DNA of 64,000 nucleotides from Hirundichthys speculiger (taxonomy: Eukaryota > Chordata > Actinopteri > Beloniformes > Exocoetidae). The translations under genes and the position numbers were made by a program. Under the pieces are notes generated by a model that saw nothing but the letters and a program-made list of their open reading frames with translations, made no database searches and was not told the origin of the DNA. Positions 32,034 to 45,212 of this stretch are shown piece by piece (the stretch's first letter is position 1; every line of letters starts with the position of its first letter). The stretch covers positions 124,001-188,000 of the forward strand of contig JAGFBZ010000736.1 of NCBI GenBank assembly GCA_018398805.1, given 5' to 3'.

Positions 32034-34228
32034 TGCTGCCGTCCCTGGTCCAACTGGACCCCGTCCAGCCCTGGTCCACCCCCGTCCACCCGGACCCCGT
32101 CCAGCCCCTGGTCCACCTGGACCCCGTCCAGCCCCTGGTCCACCTGGACCCCGTGCCCCTGGTCCACGTCCAGCCCTGGTCCACCTGGACCCCCCAGCCC
32201 CTGGTCCACGTCAAGCCCCTGGTCCACCTGGACCCTGTCGGCCCCTGGTCCACCTGGACCCCGGTCCAGCCCCTGGTCCACCTGGACCCCGTCCAGCCCC
32301 TGGTCCACCTGGACCCCGTCCAGCCCCTGGTCCACGTCAAGCCCCTGGTCCACCTGGACCCCGTCCAGCCCCTGGTCCGTCAAGCCCCTGGTCCACCCTG
32401 GAGCCCCTGGTCCACCTGGACCCGGTCCAGCCCCTGGTCCACCTGGACCGGTCCAGCCCCTGTCCACCTGGACCCCGTCAAGCCCCTGGTCCGCCTGGAC
32501 CCCGTCCAGCCCCTGGTCCACCTGGACCCCGTCCAGCCCCTGGTCCACGTCACCCCTGGTCCACCTGGACCCCGTCAAGCCCCTGGTCCACGTCAAGCCC
32601 CTGGTCCACCTGGACCCCGTCCAGCCCCTGGTCCACCTGGACCCCGTCGAGCCCCTGGTCCACCTGGACCCCGTCCAGCCCCTGGTCCACCTGGACCCCG
32701 TCCAGCCCCTGGTCCACCCCCCCTGTCCACCTGGACCCCGTCCAGCCCCTGGTCCACCTGGACCCCGTCCAGCCCCTGGTCCACCTGGACCCCGTCCAGC
32801 CCCTGGTCCACCTGGACCCCGTCCAGCCCCTGGTCCACGTCAAGCCCCTGGTCCACCTGGACCCCGTCCAGCCCCTGGTCCACGTCAAGCCCCTGGTCCA
32901 CCGGACCCTGTCCAGCCCCTGGTCCACTGGACCCCCAGCCCCTGGTCCACCTGGACCCCGTCCCCCTGGTCCACGTCAAGCCCCTGGTCCACCTGGACCC
33001 CGTCCAGCCCCTGGTCCACCTGGACCCCGTCGAGCCCCTGGTCCACCTGGACCCCGTCCAGCCCCACCTGGCCACGTCCAGCCCCTGGTCCACAAGCCCT
33101 GGTCACCTGGACCCCGTCCAGCCCCTGGTCCACCTGGACCCCGTCCAGCCCCTGGTCCACCTGGACCCCGTCCAAGCCCCTGGTCCACCTGGACCCGGTC
33201 CAGCCCCTGGTCCACCTGGACCCCGTCAAGCCCCTGGTCCACGTCAAGCCCCTGGTCCACCTGGACCCCGTCCAGCCCCTGGTCCACGTCACCCCTGGTC
33301 CACCTGGACCCCGTCCAGCCCCTGGTCCACGTCAAGCCCCTGGTCCACCTGGACCCCGTCCAGCCCCTGGTCCACCTGGACCCCGTCCAGCCCCTGGTCC
33401 ACCTGGACCCCGTCCAGCCCCTGGTCCACGTCAAGCCCCTGGTCCACCTGGACCCCGTCCAGCCCCTGGTCCACCTGGACCCCGTCCAGCCCCTGGTCCA
33501 CCTGGACCCGTCCAGCCCCTGGTCCACAAGCCCCTGGTCCACCTGGACCCGTCCAGCCCTGGTCCACCTGGACCCCGTCCAGCCCCTGGTCCACCTGGAC
33601 CCCGTCGAGCCCCTGGTCCACCTGGACCCGGTCCAGCCCCTGGTCCACCTGGACCCCGTCAAGCCCCTGGTCCACGTCAAGCCCCTGGTCCACCTGGACC
33701 CCGTCCAGCCCCTGGTCCACGTCAAGCCCCTGGTCCACCTGGACCCCGTCCAGCCCCTGGTCCACGTCAAGCCCCTGGTCCACCTGGACCCCGTCCAGCC
33801 CCTGGTCCACCTGGACCCCGTCCAGCCCCTGGTCCAACTGGACCCCGTCCAGCCCCTGGTCCACCTGGACCCCGTCGAGCCCCTGGTCCACCTGGACCCG
33901 GTCCAGCCCCTGGTCCAACTGGACCCGGTCCAGCCCCTGGTCCACGTCGAGCCCCTGGTCCACCTGGACCCCGTCCAGCCCCTGGTCCAACTGGACCCCA
34001 TCCAGCCCCTGGTCCAACTGGACCCGGTCCAGCCCCTGGTCCACCTGGACCCCGTCCAGCCCCTGGTCCAACTGGACCCCGTCCAGCCCCTGGTCCACCT
34101 GGACCGCGTCCAGCCCCTGGTCCACCTGGACCCCGTCGAGCCCCTGGTCCACCTGGACCCCGTCCAGCCCCTGGTCCACCTGAACCCCGTCCAGCCCCTG
34201 GTCCACCTGGACCCCGTCCAGCCCCTTC
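32034..34228. repeat. 27-bp GC-rich minisatellite with a hairpin in each unit
   Basis: About 80 units of CCCCTGGTCCACCTGGACCC plus CGTCCAG. Each unit holds GGTCCA-CC-TGGACC, a 14-base imperfect palindrome. Shortened units (CCACGTCAAGCC) recur. Open frames of up to 676 codons exist in several frames and on both strands because the unit has no stops. Confidence 0.96.
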
Positions 34229-34912
34229 CTGCCTCATCCAGAAAACCTTCATGATTGTGTTCATCTAAATAGAGCACGTACATATACAGTGATCGCTGCT
34301 AATTACAAGCCAAAAATAGCACAATAGCAGCGGTTTCTTTACTACAGTCCAGAGTGAGAGTGAGAGGAGGACAGACCTCCCTCCTTGAAGGAAAACGCTG
34401 CTCCTTAACTTTCTCTGGCTCAGGAAAATCCCTCCGATATTTTCTGCGGGAAACTTTTCATATGATTTGATTAGATGTTTGATTTTGTCAGAAGCCGTAC
34501 GCCGATCAAGAAAAGTCATTTTTGTGTTTTAACCCCAGTTCTGCGTTGGACAGCGTGAGACTAGTCGGTCGACAGGAAGTGTGACAGGATACTAACGAGA
34601 ACATTTCCTGAAGAAGCTGTCAGAGCAGCTGTCTGTCATAGTGACATCACAACCAGACTTCAGCTGAAACGGCCTTCCTGATCATTCAAGAGATGGATTC
34701 AGTGTGTTGTACTCCAAAGTGACTTGTTTAATTTAATAATATTCCATTTATCCTTATATGCAAACACTGATTTTTTTTTACAAATTATAACAGTTATTGT
34801 TCTGGTTTTGTATATTATCAGTTACTGAACAGTTAAGAGCTGTCGACTTTATATTTCATACTTTTTATTTTTTATCTGAGTCATTACAGCAAAGACTGGC
34901 GTAAAGGTTTGT
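34229..34912. other. Intergenic, nothing recognised
   Basis: Single-copy-looking sequence becoming AT-rich at the right. No coding support. Confidence 0.45.
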
Positions 34913-35296
34913 CAGTGATTCCCAAAGTGTGGGCCGCGGCCCCCTAGTGGGCCGTCATGGGACTGCAGGTGGGCCGTGAGAGGCCATTAAAATTAAACAA
35001 TATGTTTTAAATCATTGATCTTTTTTAAATATGTTTTTAATTACTGTAAAATATTCCTGGCATGAATAAAAAAAACATTAAGAAGTAATAAAATAAACCA
35101 GTTAAGTGTTATTCTACTGTCATCTTAACTTAATATGACAAGTGTCTCCTTATTTGTTGACTCCTTACATTAATATCAGAACATAACTTCTAGTCTTGTA
35201 TGTTGATCACAGTTGTGATTAAAGGTTCTGGTGGGCCACAGAGATTTTTCACATTTCAAATTGGGCCTGGGTATTCTGAAGTTTGGGAATGGCTGG
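34913..35296. mobile_element. hAT-type MITE (CAGTGATTCCCAAAG ends)
   Basis: The left end CAGTGATTCCCAAAGTGTGG is inverted at the right as AAGTTTGGGAATGGCTG. Between them lie GGGCCGCGGCCCCCTAGTGG, an AT-rich core and GGTGGGCCACAGAG. The layout is that of short non-autonomous hAT elements in fish. Confidence 0.65.
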
Positions 35297-36959
35297 TTTA
35301 TATGGACTAGAAGGTCTATTGGCTCATTGGTCCAGTAGAGAAAAATAATAATTCACAGTTACATAACAACCATAATTGTTGGGGGTCACATTACAAGCTC
35401 TTTATTAGGTTGAGTCTGTATCTGCAGGTGACAGGAGACGGTGTGCTGATAAATAAATGAAAACCAGAAGAAGCTTCATGCACTGCCTCAGGTTGCCACC
35501 AGAGGGCACAAGAGCTTCACCACTCCACAGACTGACCATCAGGAACCATCTCCATGGTTCCAACCATCTCCAATGGCCCTCCACTCAGGCAGAGCGACCT
35601 GAGGGCCAGAGCTGCTGGGACACACGTCAGGGTCTTCACATCTGCGTCAGCGCCTCAATGTCCTCAGCAATTTCCTCATTTATGTGGACGGCTGTGGCTG
35701 AGAACAGTCATGGTAGATATGACAGAAAAATCAATCTAGACTTGTAAAATAGAATAAGAGTGCTGCATGAACGTGTGATGTGTTGTAAAAATGTAACATA
35801 AATACATTCCAGTCACAGGTGAAGACGGGATACTGTCCAGACTGGAGACTGAGGCCGCCGTGGTCCCGGGTGGCTCTTTCTTCCTGCCTCAGAAACAGCT
35901 GGCAGGAGTGAGGGTTTGACCTGTGATGGACTGGGGTCCTGTCCAGGCTGTGGTCACCAGCAGGCCCCCAGAAACCTGCTCAGGTGGATGGTGGAGGCTA
36001 ACTTGAAGCTTGGGGGCCCTCTAGTGTCTGCTGGCTCTGTGCTTCTGTACTTCTGTACTGTCCTCAGATCATCACCACACTGTTTTTTTGTTAAAGTTAT
36101 ATTTGAATTGGCAGTACCTGATGTGGTCTGTCTCGTTTTCTGGTCTGAGTTAACAGGTAATATTAACTATTAAATAATCGACAATTGATGGCTCAGTTAA
36201 AATCTGAAGAGCATTTTGTTGAAGCTAATTTTCTCCTGGTTTGGAGGTCTTCCAACACGACCAGCAGAAATCTGAAATGAATGTTTCTAAGTGTGAATCA
36301 TGGTTCCTCCACCATCACAGTAAAACCCATTTCAACAATGAACCAAACAAGTCTTCTTCTTCTTCTTCTTCAGTGGCCTTCACAGCAGATCATTTCCATT
36401 TATCCTCCACCACACCAACCAGCCTCAGATCCTCAAACCTCTGGTCTTCTCCTCCTCCCTGACAGCTCCATCTGCAGCATCCATACATCACTATCCCTCC
36501 TCTTCAGTCTAAACCATCAATCCTAAAATGAAGACAGCCATTTTATTTCTCCACAAAATCTGCATATTCAGGCTGAGCCTGAGCAGAGGGGGCCCCCTAG
36601 TGGTGACAGAGGCTACATGCATCATTGTCTGAATATTTCATCACTTTCAGGGCTGTTAAACTGCTTCCTCCAGGGTCACATCATCACCATGGTGACCGCC
36701 TCAACCAGCTGTGTTGACAGGTTTCCTCCCCAGACCCTGTTCTCGGTCGACAATGGTGTTTCTGACGTTTAGATCCGGTTTCTGGTCAGAACAAACCTGC
36801 TCATGTTTGATTTGAAGCCGTAGATCCTGAAAGTCTCTTGGAGTCTTGGACCTGGGGTTCTTGGTCCGGTCGTTGTCTTTCCTGAAGGCCGATGTTGTCC
36901 GACTGGTTTGCTGTCACGTTAGGGTATGCTGTCAGAATTATCCTCCGATCAGAGATTCA
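35297..36959. other. Intergenic, nothing recognised
   Basis: Mixed DNA with a TTC run (about 36354-36371). Short frames only, none with domain content. Confidence 0.45.
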
Positions 36960-37460
36960 GGGCCCGATCTTGCGCCAAACCTCCTAAACCTGCTATTAAG
37001 GGATAGCAGGTAGCAGGAGGGGCGTTCCCCCACAAAGAACGCAATCTTCCACCTCCTGAAACCTGTGATCTTACCTGCACCAACCACTATATTATGCACA
37101 CATTATGCATGGGAGTGGTTAGGGTGTTCCACCTGCACACTAAAAAATACTGGGCTATTTTATCAACCCAACCACTGGGTTAAAGCAGTTGGGTATTTTC
37201 ATTGGGTTAATTTAACCACTGTTGGGTTGTTTAATCTGACCCAGCTGTTGGGTTATTAGTTGGGTCAGTTTTTTTTTTAATCATACCGGCTACAGTAACC
37301 CAACCCCTGGGTCAATTTAACCCCATCTGAGTTATTTAAGATTCAAAAAGCATCAACTTCCTTTAAGCAGCCATTTCACAACTGACAAAGGGGCTAGATC
37401 CAGAAGACAACGAGCAAGGTTTGTTTCTCCTCATTTTTATCTATACTAAAATTGTATTGC

Positions 37461-37530
37461 TTATTAAAGATAAAAATGTTATGCTTATTAATTGCCACAA
37501 TTAATAAGCAAAATATTTTTATCTTTACTA
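37461..37530. repeat. AT-rich inverted repeat
   Basis: GCTTATTAATTG is followed by CCA and then CAATTAATAAGC. The pairing extends outwards through TAAAAATGTT/AATATTTTTA-like arms. It lies in the left part of the CACTA-like element. Confidence 0.7.
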
Positions 37531-37969
37531 AAATTGTTTTGCTTATTAATTGAGGCAATAACTCTATAGTAGTACTGAAGCTTACAGTAATTATTCACGC
37601 AGAACTGTAGACCGCTATAGCAGACCAGCTGTCTTTATATGAAGATCACTGCTAGGAAGCGCACACACGCGCGTGCACACATAATTGCGCAGTAATTGAG
37701 CTTGCTTTTGTGGCATTTTACTAACATGTAAAGCTTCACATATTCTCAGTAGCTGTTGTGGTGACGACAGACAGCAGCATCCCTGTAAATCTGATGATGA
37801 CTCCAGGTCCAGGTCTTTATAAATCTGATCCAGGTCCATGAGCAGGCCATTAAACAATTCCACACCGGACCATCACACACCACTTAACACGTATAAGCAG
37901 CTATAGCAAATGTAAAAAAAAAAAGTTCAAAAATAACAGTCAGCATTCAGTCAGGTTGTTTTAACCCAA

Positions 37970-38596
37970 CTGTGTTGTTATCATTGACCCAACTACTGGG
38001 TTATTGGTTATTATTTACCCAACGACCGGGTTATTGGTTATTATTGACCCAACGACTGGGTTATTGGTTATTATTGACCCAACAACCGGGTTATTGGTTA
38101 TTATTGACCCAATTACTGGGTTATTGGTTGTTATTGACCCAACAACTGGGTTATTGGTTATTATTGACCCAACTCTGTTGTTATTATTGACCCAACTACT
38201 GGGTTATTGGTTATTATTGACCCATCTACTGGGTTATTGGTTATTATTGACCCAACTACTGGGTTATTGGTTGTTATTGACCCAACAACTGGGTTATTGG
38301 TTATTATTGACCCAACTACTGGGTTATTGGTTATTATTGACCCATCTACTGGGTTAATGGTTATTATTGACCCATCTACTGGGTTAATGGATATTATTGA
38401 CCCAACTACTGGGTTATTGGTTATTATTGACCCAACTACTGGGTTATTGGTTGTTATTGACCCATCTACTGGGTTAATGGATATTATTGACCCAACTACT
38501 GGGTTATTGGTTATTATTGACCCAACTACTGGGTTATTGGTTGTTATTGACCCAACAACTGGGTTATTGGTTATTATTGACCCAACTCTGTTGTTA
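37970..38596. repeat. 30-bp minisatellite, about 21 units
   Basis: The unit is TTATTGGTTATTATTGACCC followed by AACTACTGGG. Three more units occur at about 42744-42832 on the other side of the palindromic element, in the same orientation, which suggests one array was split. Confidence 0.95.
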
Positions 38597-38795
38597 TTTC
38601 CCCGAGTCTCAACGTCCTCGCTGGATCCTGATGTTCTCCCCCCACGTGGAGCAGACTGATTGCACTGCGCGCCACCGGCTGCGCGCCACCGGGTGCGCGT
38701 GCACGGGCCACTTGGCTGGGACTTTTTTCCTGACCCATATGATGTCTTTATAATAAGTTTGTTATGCTTGTGCTGAGGGTTTTTTTTTTTTGTGA

Positions 38796-38832
38796 ATCCC
38801 ACAACATGTGCCTCTGATCAAGGACATGTTGT
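38796..38832. repeat. Perfect short hairpin
   Basis: CACAACATGT and ACATGTTGTG are exact reverse complements separated by 14 bases. It lies just after a T tract. It could be a terminator-like or excision-related structure; no context decides. Confidence 0.7.
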
Positions 38833-39076
38833 GTGAGACACCTATTTTTTTATCCTCTCCCCGCCCATCCCCTATGTGATTATATTTTCTTCTGCTAAAA
38901 GTGCCCTGGCCGGAGGGTGGTGTACTTGGGCACCTATGGGCACTTGTGGGTGCTTGTGGTGTGCTGGAGTATACTGCTTTCTGACAATGGTAGAAGCGTT
39001 GTTATGGCTGCTGCCCCAAGCACCGTTGACTCCTGTCCATACGTTGTTGTTGTTTCTGTATGTTTCTCTTGGACGG

Positions 39077-39446
39077 TTATGGAGTAAGGTCACTGTCAAA
39101 AAGATGTGTCCATGTTATAAGCATTCGTATTTGTAATGACAAACATTTGTGTGTAAATAAAAAAGTTGTACCCAAAATTCTGCTGTCACACACATGAGTC
39201 TGATAAATTATTAGGGTTAGGATTGGTTTTATGTGAGTATGAATCTAAAAGCTGTGAGTGCAAAGTCTTGTGAATACAACTCTAATTTCTACGACTACGA
39301 GTCTTCACTGTGAACACGAATTCAAGTTTGTGGGTACGAGTCGAAAAACTGTTGAAATGATGTCACAGGCAGGTCACAGGGGAAAGCAATCGAACCCCGA
39401 AAAATGCGCCGAAGGATAGCTGAAAACATGGACACCGTCGGGGAAG

Positions 39447-39481
<35 letters not shown>

Positions 39482-42400
39482 CAGGTAAAGTAAATAACAC
39501 ATCCAACATTTATTTATTTCTATTTAGTTGTTTATTTCATGAAATTGTACTGTTTTAAATAATATGAAGTCTATGGACGGTTTATTCTTGATTTACAATG
39601 TATTGTAAATAGTCCAAATTTAAGTGTGGTTGATTCAACACATTTGTAATCCTTGATTTCAGACGTTCCAATAACCGAGCGGCTACTGGTCCCTGTAAAC
39701 AACAAGTTTGATGCATTAGGCTAAATGCCACTGTTGACATAGTCATTTACCAACATACAGTACTCTATCCCACATAGGCTGGACAGACATAAAAAATAAT
39801 TTTGTATTTTTAGCAAAATAATGTATGCCAATCAATAGCATGCAAGTTAATACAACAAATATCAATTATTAAATTATTAATTAATATTACTAGTCTGGAC
39901 CCATGCAAACCACACTTGTGTGTCTGATCTCAGATATACTCGTATATAATAAATAAATTCTGGATTGATAGTAAACTGCTGTCAGGACTCTGACTAGTTC
40001 TATTGTTTGGTTACACAAGCAGTAACTGACATGTGGTTAGCTTGTAAGCTAAAGCAGAATGTCTTAATGTCCATAAACTTCATATTATTTAAAACAGTAC
40101 CATTTCATGAAATAAACAACTAAATAAAAATAAATAAATGTTGGATGTGTTATTTACTTTACCTGTGATAATGATCAGGCCTGGAATTTCGTGATTTGAG
40201 GGACAAGGCCACTTGGCCTTCATAGTGGCATTTTTTTTTTAGGGCACAAAGGCCAAATGCCAGGGCAACAAGGCCATAATTAAAAAAAACACAATATATG
40301 CTAATAAACGGCAGAACACAGTTTTTGAATTCAGAACCTTAGATATTTTTAATAGGCTACCACAACTTTTGGACTTTTATCAAAGGGAAACAGACAACAA
40401 AATAGGCAATGTCATTGACTTTTATCAGGTTATTACACAGCCATAAATTTAATTTAAATCGCCATCTGATGATGGGGATGGAGAACCTGGGGTCTTCCTA
40501 GACACATAAGGAAAAACTGTTGGCCTCCACCTCTCTATGCTCTCTGTCTTTTTTGCACTGGCTGAAAATTTTAAAACAGTTTTATGATGAATCATAGTGG
40601 CACAACTAGTTAATATATTTCATTTCATTTTATTGATTCATTCCAGACATGTCAAAACAACCTTTTAAAGCATAGACAATTTTAACACTATCATGAATCT
40701 ATGTATCTGAAAATAAATATAATATATCTATAAAATATATAATAATGCATAAATCAATATACACTGACACATGTGCATAACCATAATTTAGAAACATGTA
40801 GAACCTCTTGTAAATAAACCTAAATATTAAATGGACATATTCCCCCCAAAAAATAAAAAAAATAAACAAAATTTATATCCAATGTATACACACGGATCTA
40901 TATACATACATACGCAAAACACATATCTGGTTTAACATGAAGAGCGACAGAAAAGGGGTATTAATTCCTTCCAAATGTTATATCCTAAATGTACCACATA
41001 AACTTAGGCTAAAATAAGAAGAATCTAACAATTAACTATTCCATGATAACCTTTTGAAGTAGGTGTCCATTTTTTGGCAGTTTTTGCTTAATCTTCCAGA
41101 GCTCTTTTGCGACTCATCTCGACTCGTTCCCGTCTTGGCATTCTTCTTTCTGAGGGAAAAAAGTTTAGAGTGAATATGTTAAATAATAATAAAAAAATTA
41201 TCACGTTTTCATAGCCTACTGATTATTCAAGTGCTTAAGCCACCCCGGAGCGTATTTCTGTAATGATACGTGTTAAAGAGTTTAGGTTTCACTTTCGCGC
41301 ACCTGAAGTCTCAGAAGTGTATCGTGTATAGAACAGGAATGTCAGAGTTTAAATCAATCTATCTCAGCATCGTCATCCTGCCTGTAAATTCTTGTTGATT
41401 CATATATCAATCGTGAGTTTAAGATGTGTTTTCTAGTCACAGATGTTTTCTCTTTGAATTCCATTTAATGGCATCCTGATTTTGGCGATGAAATGAAGAC
41501 TAAGAAGCAAAGCTTCGCTGCACACATAGAAGAGAGACAGAGAAGTTGATTTGGCGAGAAAAGGATTATTAGAAGGCTTTAGTTTACGATAAAACAGCTG
41601 ATTGCAGGAGACCGTTTACTTGGGTTGTCTTAGCAACCATAGCTCAGAAGGCTACAGTAGCGAGACATGACAGTCCCCGTCTGATATTGAAACATTAAAA
41701 ATTCTTAGTAGGCTATAGCAATAAGATATGACAAGAAAGATTTACAGAAGTGTTGATTTAGCTTGTTGGATAGCTAGGTCCCCCTCAGGGAGGCTAGTAG
41801 GCTACTGCTACAACCAAGTCTAACAACTCTTTATCAATTCAAAGTTGGGAGCGATTTATTACGATTTATAGTCCTGGGTTCAATCTTTAACGTCCTTATG
41901 CTCATTGACAAGCTATTTGATCCAGAAAACAGATGGCTTTTTGAACACTTACCTTTAATGTCGTCTTCGTGGTATCGTTGTGCTGTTTATCCTACAGAGA
42001 GAACGTTAATGGAAATAGATGCTGTGCGGTAGAGTTATGGATGGATGCCGCAGTAGGACAGACCTCCGCTCCGGTTGTTTAGCTTTAATACAGGTAGCCC
42101 TACCGATGGGCACTACGGCGCAAACTTGATGATAGCCGAAGGAAGGGGAGACGGCAGGGCACCAAGGCCACAGTGGCTGTTAAGCAACCAATTCTCGGAA
42201 GGGCATCACGGCCAAGATGAAGGGCTACGACAGCCATGGCTGCCGTGGCCTCCGCGAAATTCCTGCCCTGATGATGATGATGATGATGATGATGCTTCCC
42301 CGACGGTGTCCATGTTTTCAGCTATCCTTCGGCGCATTTTTCGGGGTTCGATTGCTTTCCCCTGTGACCTGCCTGTGACGTCATTTCAACAGTTTTTCGA

Positions 42401-42664
42401 CTCGTACCCACAAACTTGAATTCGTGTTCACAGTGAAGACTCGTAGTCGTAGAAATTAGAGTTGTATTCACAAGACTTTGCACTCACAGCTTTTAGATTC
42501 ATACTCACATAAAATCAATCCTAACCCTAATAATTTATCAGACTCATGTGTGTGACAGCAGAATTTTGGGTACAACTTTTTTATTTACACACAAATGTTT
42601 GTCATTACAAATACGAATGCTTATAACATGGACACATCATTTTGACAGCGACCTTACTCCATAG
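39077..42664. mobile_element. Palindromic element with about 500-bp arms, split by a hAT
   Basis: The left arm (39077 to about 39580, from TTATGGAGTAAGGTC through GTACCCAAAATTCTGCTGTC, GAAAACATGGACACCGTCGG and an (ATC)n run to AACACATCCAACATTTATTT) is inverted at the right. That right arm is in two pieces, about 40065-40175 and 42271-42664, separated by the hAT copy. Removing the hAT restores a continuous arm and leaves an element near 1.5 kb with a 480-base loop. No transposase is seen. Confidence 0.85.
40176..42270 (-). mobile_element. hAT-like element copy A, in the (GAT)n of the palindrome arm
   Basis: The left end is CAGGCCTGGAATTTCGTG and the right end GAAATTCCTGCCCTG, inverted. Flanking 8-mers ATAATGAT and ATGATGAT match at 7 of 8 positions, the hAT duplication length. 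The sequence is homologous, in reverse, to copy B at 52151-55078 (GACAAGGCCACTTGGCCTTC, GGAGAACCTGGGGTCTTCC, GCATCCTGATTTTGGCGATG). No complete transposase was found. The 2095 bases are mostly non-coding. Confidence 0.8.
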
Positions 42665-42670
42665 ACGGTG

Positions 42671-42743
42671 TACTGGGAAGACAAATTTCACTGTGTTGGG
42701 ACGATGGCTCGGTGACGATAATAAATCTGATTCTGATTCTGAT
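42671..42743 (+). mobile_element. LINE 3' tail fragment
   Basis: GTACTGGGAAGACAAATTTC followed by AATAAATCTGATTCTGATTC, a polyadenylation-like signal with a short tandem tail, is the usual 3' terminus of a fish LINE. Only the tail is present. Confidence 0.55.
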
Positions 42744-43366
42744 TATTGACCCAACTACTGGGTTATTGGTTTTTATTGACCCAACTACTGGGTTATTGGT
42801 TATTATTGACCCAACTACTGGGTTATTGGTCATAAAGAAGCCGTTTCGCGGGTTCAGACGGTCTTTTCTTGTTCTTCTACAAAACACAGTCAGTTCCACT
42901 CGTCAAATGTAAAATTACTATCGAGATTATTCATAGCAGTAATGTTTAAATAAGGTCGCATTAACTGTGTTATTATCGGGATGCATTTCATCAGGTTAAC
43001 TAACTCTGAATGTATGTTAGTGTTGTTCATTTAACGTTACAACAGTAGACGTACATAGTCGCTAATAATCTGAGAAATGTACGTCAGTGCTCACTATTGT
43101 TGATCATGCTGGGGGGGGATCAGTTTATAATCCATAAACGATTAGTAATCCATTGTTTCGTAGTTATCCAGGTGTCATGGTAAACAGTCTGTATAGCTGG
43201 CTAAGCTAACATTAACCATGAAGCAGGTGTAGCCAAAGATCACCAGGTAGCATGAGGGCTAGAGTAGATGGCCTGTAGCATTTAGAAACATCTTCATACA
43301 GGTACACAGGTAGACTTCCCATGATCAACTGCCAATTTAATGATTACATCCCTCTGTGTTTTCAGA

Positions 43367-43540
43367 GTCATCCATTCCTCCTGAGGATGCCAAAAATAGG
43401 ACGGAGCGGTTAAAATACAGATCACAGCCAGCCAGCCAGGTGGATAAATACCTGAGAGTTATGGCCCGATACAGGAATGGATCCATGAAAACATCACAGA
43501 TGTTTTAAAGGAGTTTCCACACCTGATCACAGCAGGAACG
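43367..43540 (+). pseudogene. Exon-like remnant within the CACTA-like element
   Basis: A TTTTCAG acceptor is followed by a frame reading SSIPPEDAKNRTER, KYRSQPASQV and DKYLRVMARY. It is interrupted by a stop near 43506 and continues in another frame (VLKEFPHLITAG) up to a GTACGT donor. Acceptor, open block and donor suggest a former exon of an element-borne or captured gene. The family is not identified. Confidence 0.35.
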
Positions 43541-44211
43541 GTACGTCCACCTCACAGTTGAAATTTGCACAAAGTTGTGCCACAACACTGACACAACACT
43601 TATTATTCTTTTTAATTATTATTCACAGATTGTACAGGACTTCAGTGTCTGTTACCTTGGCAACGGTGACATGTTTCTCCAGTAAATTCAGTATGTGGAC
43701 AAAATTATTGGACTGGCTGTCAGAGAAGAAGGTCCAGGCACCAGGAGACCTCTCAGATAGTAAAACACAAATATGTATCTGTGTACCTGCATAAAGCTTA
43801 AAGCCAACATGTCTGCATACTCGTTCGCTCACATGTAAAAATATTAAAAGTGACTGTAGAAGTGCAACTTGTGCTAAAAAATATTTGTGTCCATGCACTC
43901 TAGATAAAGCACATCTACAAAAAAAAGATTTGTGATGTGTTCAAGACAATTCAAATGTGGAATGTTCATGTTTTGATTTTTGTTATATTTGTTCTTTATT
44001 TATAATGTGAAGAAAGTCTATTAGATGGCTATTAAATGACTTAAAATCTGTGCGGTTGTTAACTCCTTTATTGATTAGGATATATTGTCCAGAACAGATG
44101 TATAGATGTAAAATGGATTTTATAATACACTTCATAATTTGTTATTATACGTTTATTATAATAATCATTATTCAATAGTGGAAAAGATAATATATAAAAC
44201 AACACATAGAT
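43541..44211. other. CACTA-like interior, nothing further recognised
   Basis: AT-rich sequence with short frames. No transposase catalytic motif is seen. Confidence 0.4.
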
Positions 44212-45212
44212 TGGGTTAATATAACCCAGCAATGAGGGTGAAATTAACATTAATGCTGGGTTAAAAAATAAACCCAATAATTGGGTAGAATTAACCCAAC
44301 ATTGTTGGGTACAATCAACCCACTGTTTGGGTTGAACCAACAACTCAACTAGGTTGGGTTGTTGGTTCAACCCAGTCCACTGGGTTAAAACAACCCAGGG
44401 GCTGGGTTAAAGTTGGGTTATTTTTTAACCCAGTGTTTTTTAGTGTGAGCCATTCGCAGTGCCACCTTCTTGCCTTCGTCGTCCCCTGGATTGTTGGTTT
44501 GGCTGCCAACCCTCGAATCCTCCTTTTTTACTTCTGAGAGAAATAAACTCCTAAAATTCCAGAACTCCCCTCCTGTCTTCATTGTGGTTGCTTTAGGCTT
44601 CAAGAAACAACTAAACCATAACAGCGCAATGTTATTGAAAATTTGAAAGTGATCCAGAATCCAGGATTTCTTCCGGATCACACCCAAAATAAAATCTTTT
44701 CTTTCTTTTCACATTTCTGACAACTCCTGAAAATTTAATCAAAATCCATCCATAACTTTTTGAGTTATCTTGAACATATCCTCAGCAGCGGCTGTGCGCA
44801 CAGCTGCGCCAAGACGCATAGTCGCTGGGAGCGGTGCTTTTTAAAATACTGCAGAACGGATCATTGGATAAGCATTGACCCAGAGGAACACGTATGATGA
44901 CATCTACCTTCTACCACTGAGAACATCTCAGGTGTTCCGAGCGCAAGGAGAGGATCAGAGGGATTCGAGCACAGTACAAGAAACTCCACAACAGAGTTCT
45001 GTGATCTCCTCGTTTCCTCCACAGCAAACATCTGGATGAGATCATGCCACAGCTGTACAGACATAATCTGCCCTTAAGAGAATAATAACGTATGAAAGTA
45101 ATACAGTGATGCATAATCGAGAGGTAGAGCCGGTTGTGCAGTCCACATGTGACTGGGTGGACGCGCAATGACGCGATTTGGACGTGCTCTTTTACGGACC
45201 GACATGCCAGTT

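Larger units (their letters stand above)
37138..44445. mobile_element. CACTA/EnSpm-like element with nested cargo
   Basis: It begins CACTAAAAAATACTGGGCTA and ends with the complement TTTTTTAGTG after AACCCAGTG; the inverted match extends two bases further out (CACACTA/TAGTGTG). Subterminal regions are packed with GGGTTAA and AACCCA motifs (37150-37330, 44212-44440). CACTA ends define the EnSpm group, but I see no clean 3-base duplication, so the class is tentative. It carries a 30-bp minisatellite, a palindromic element and a hAT element. Confidence 0.6.

Noticed and set aside
32153..34283. Collagen-like or Pro-rich proteins of 435-676 codons
   Set aside because: All arise from the 27-base stop-free array, in several frames and both strands.
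37138..37330. Telomere-like GGGTTA repeats marking an internal telomere
   Set aside because: The GGGTTAA motifs are irregular, in both orientations, and match the element's other end.
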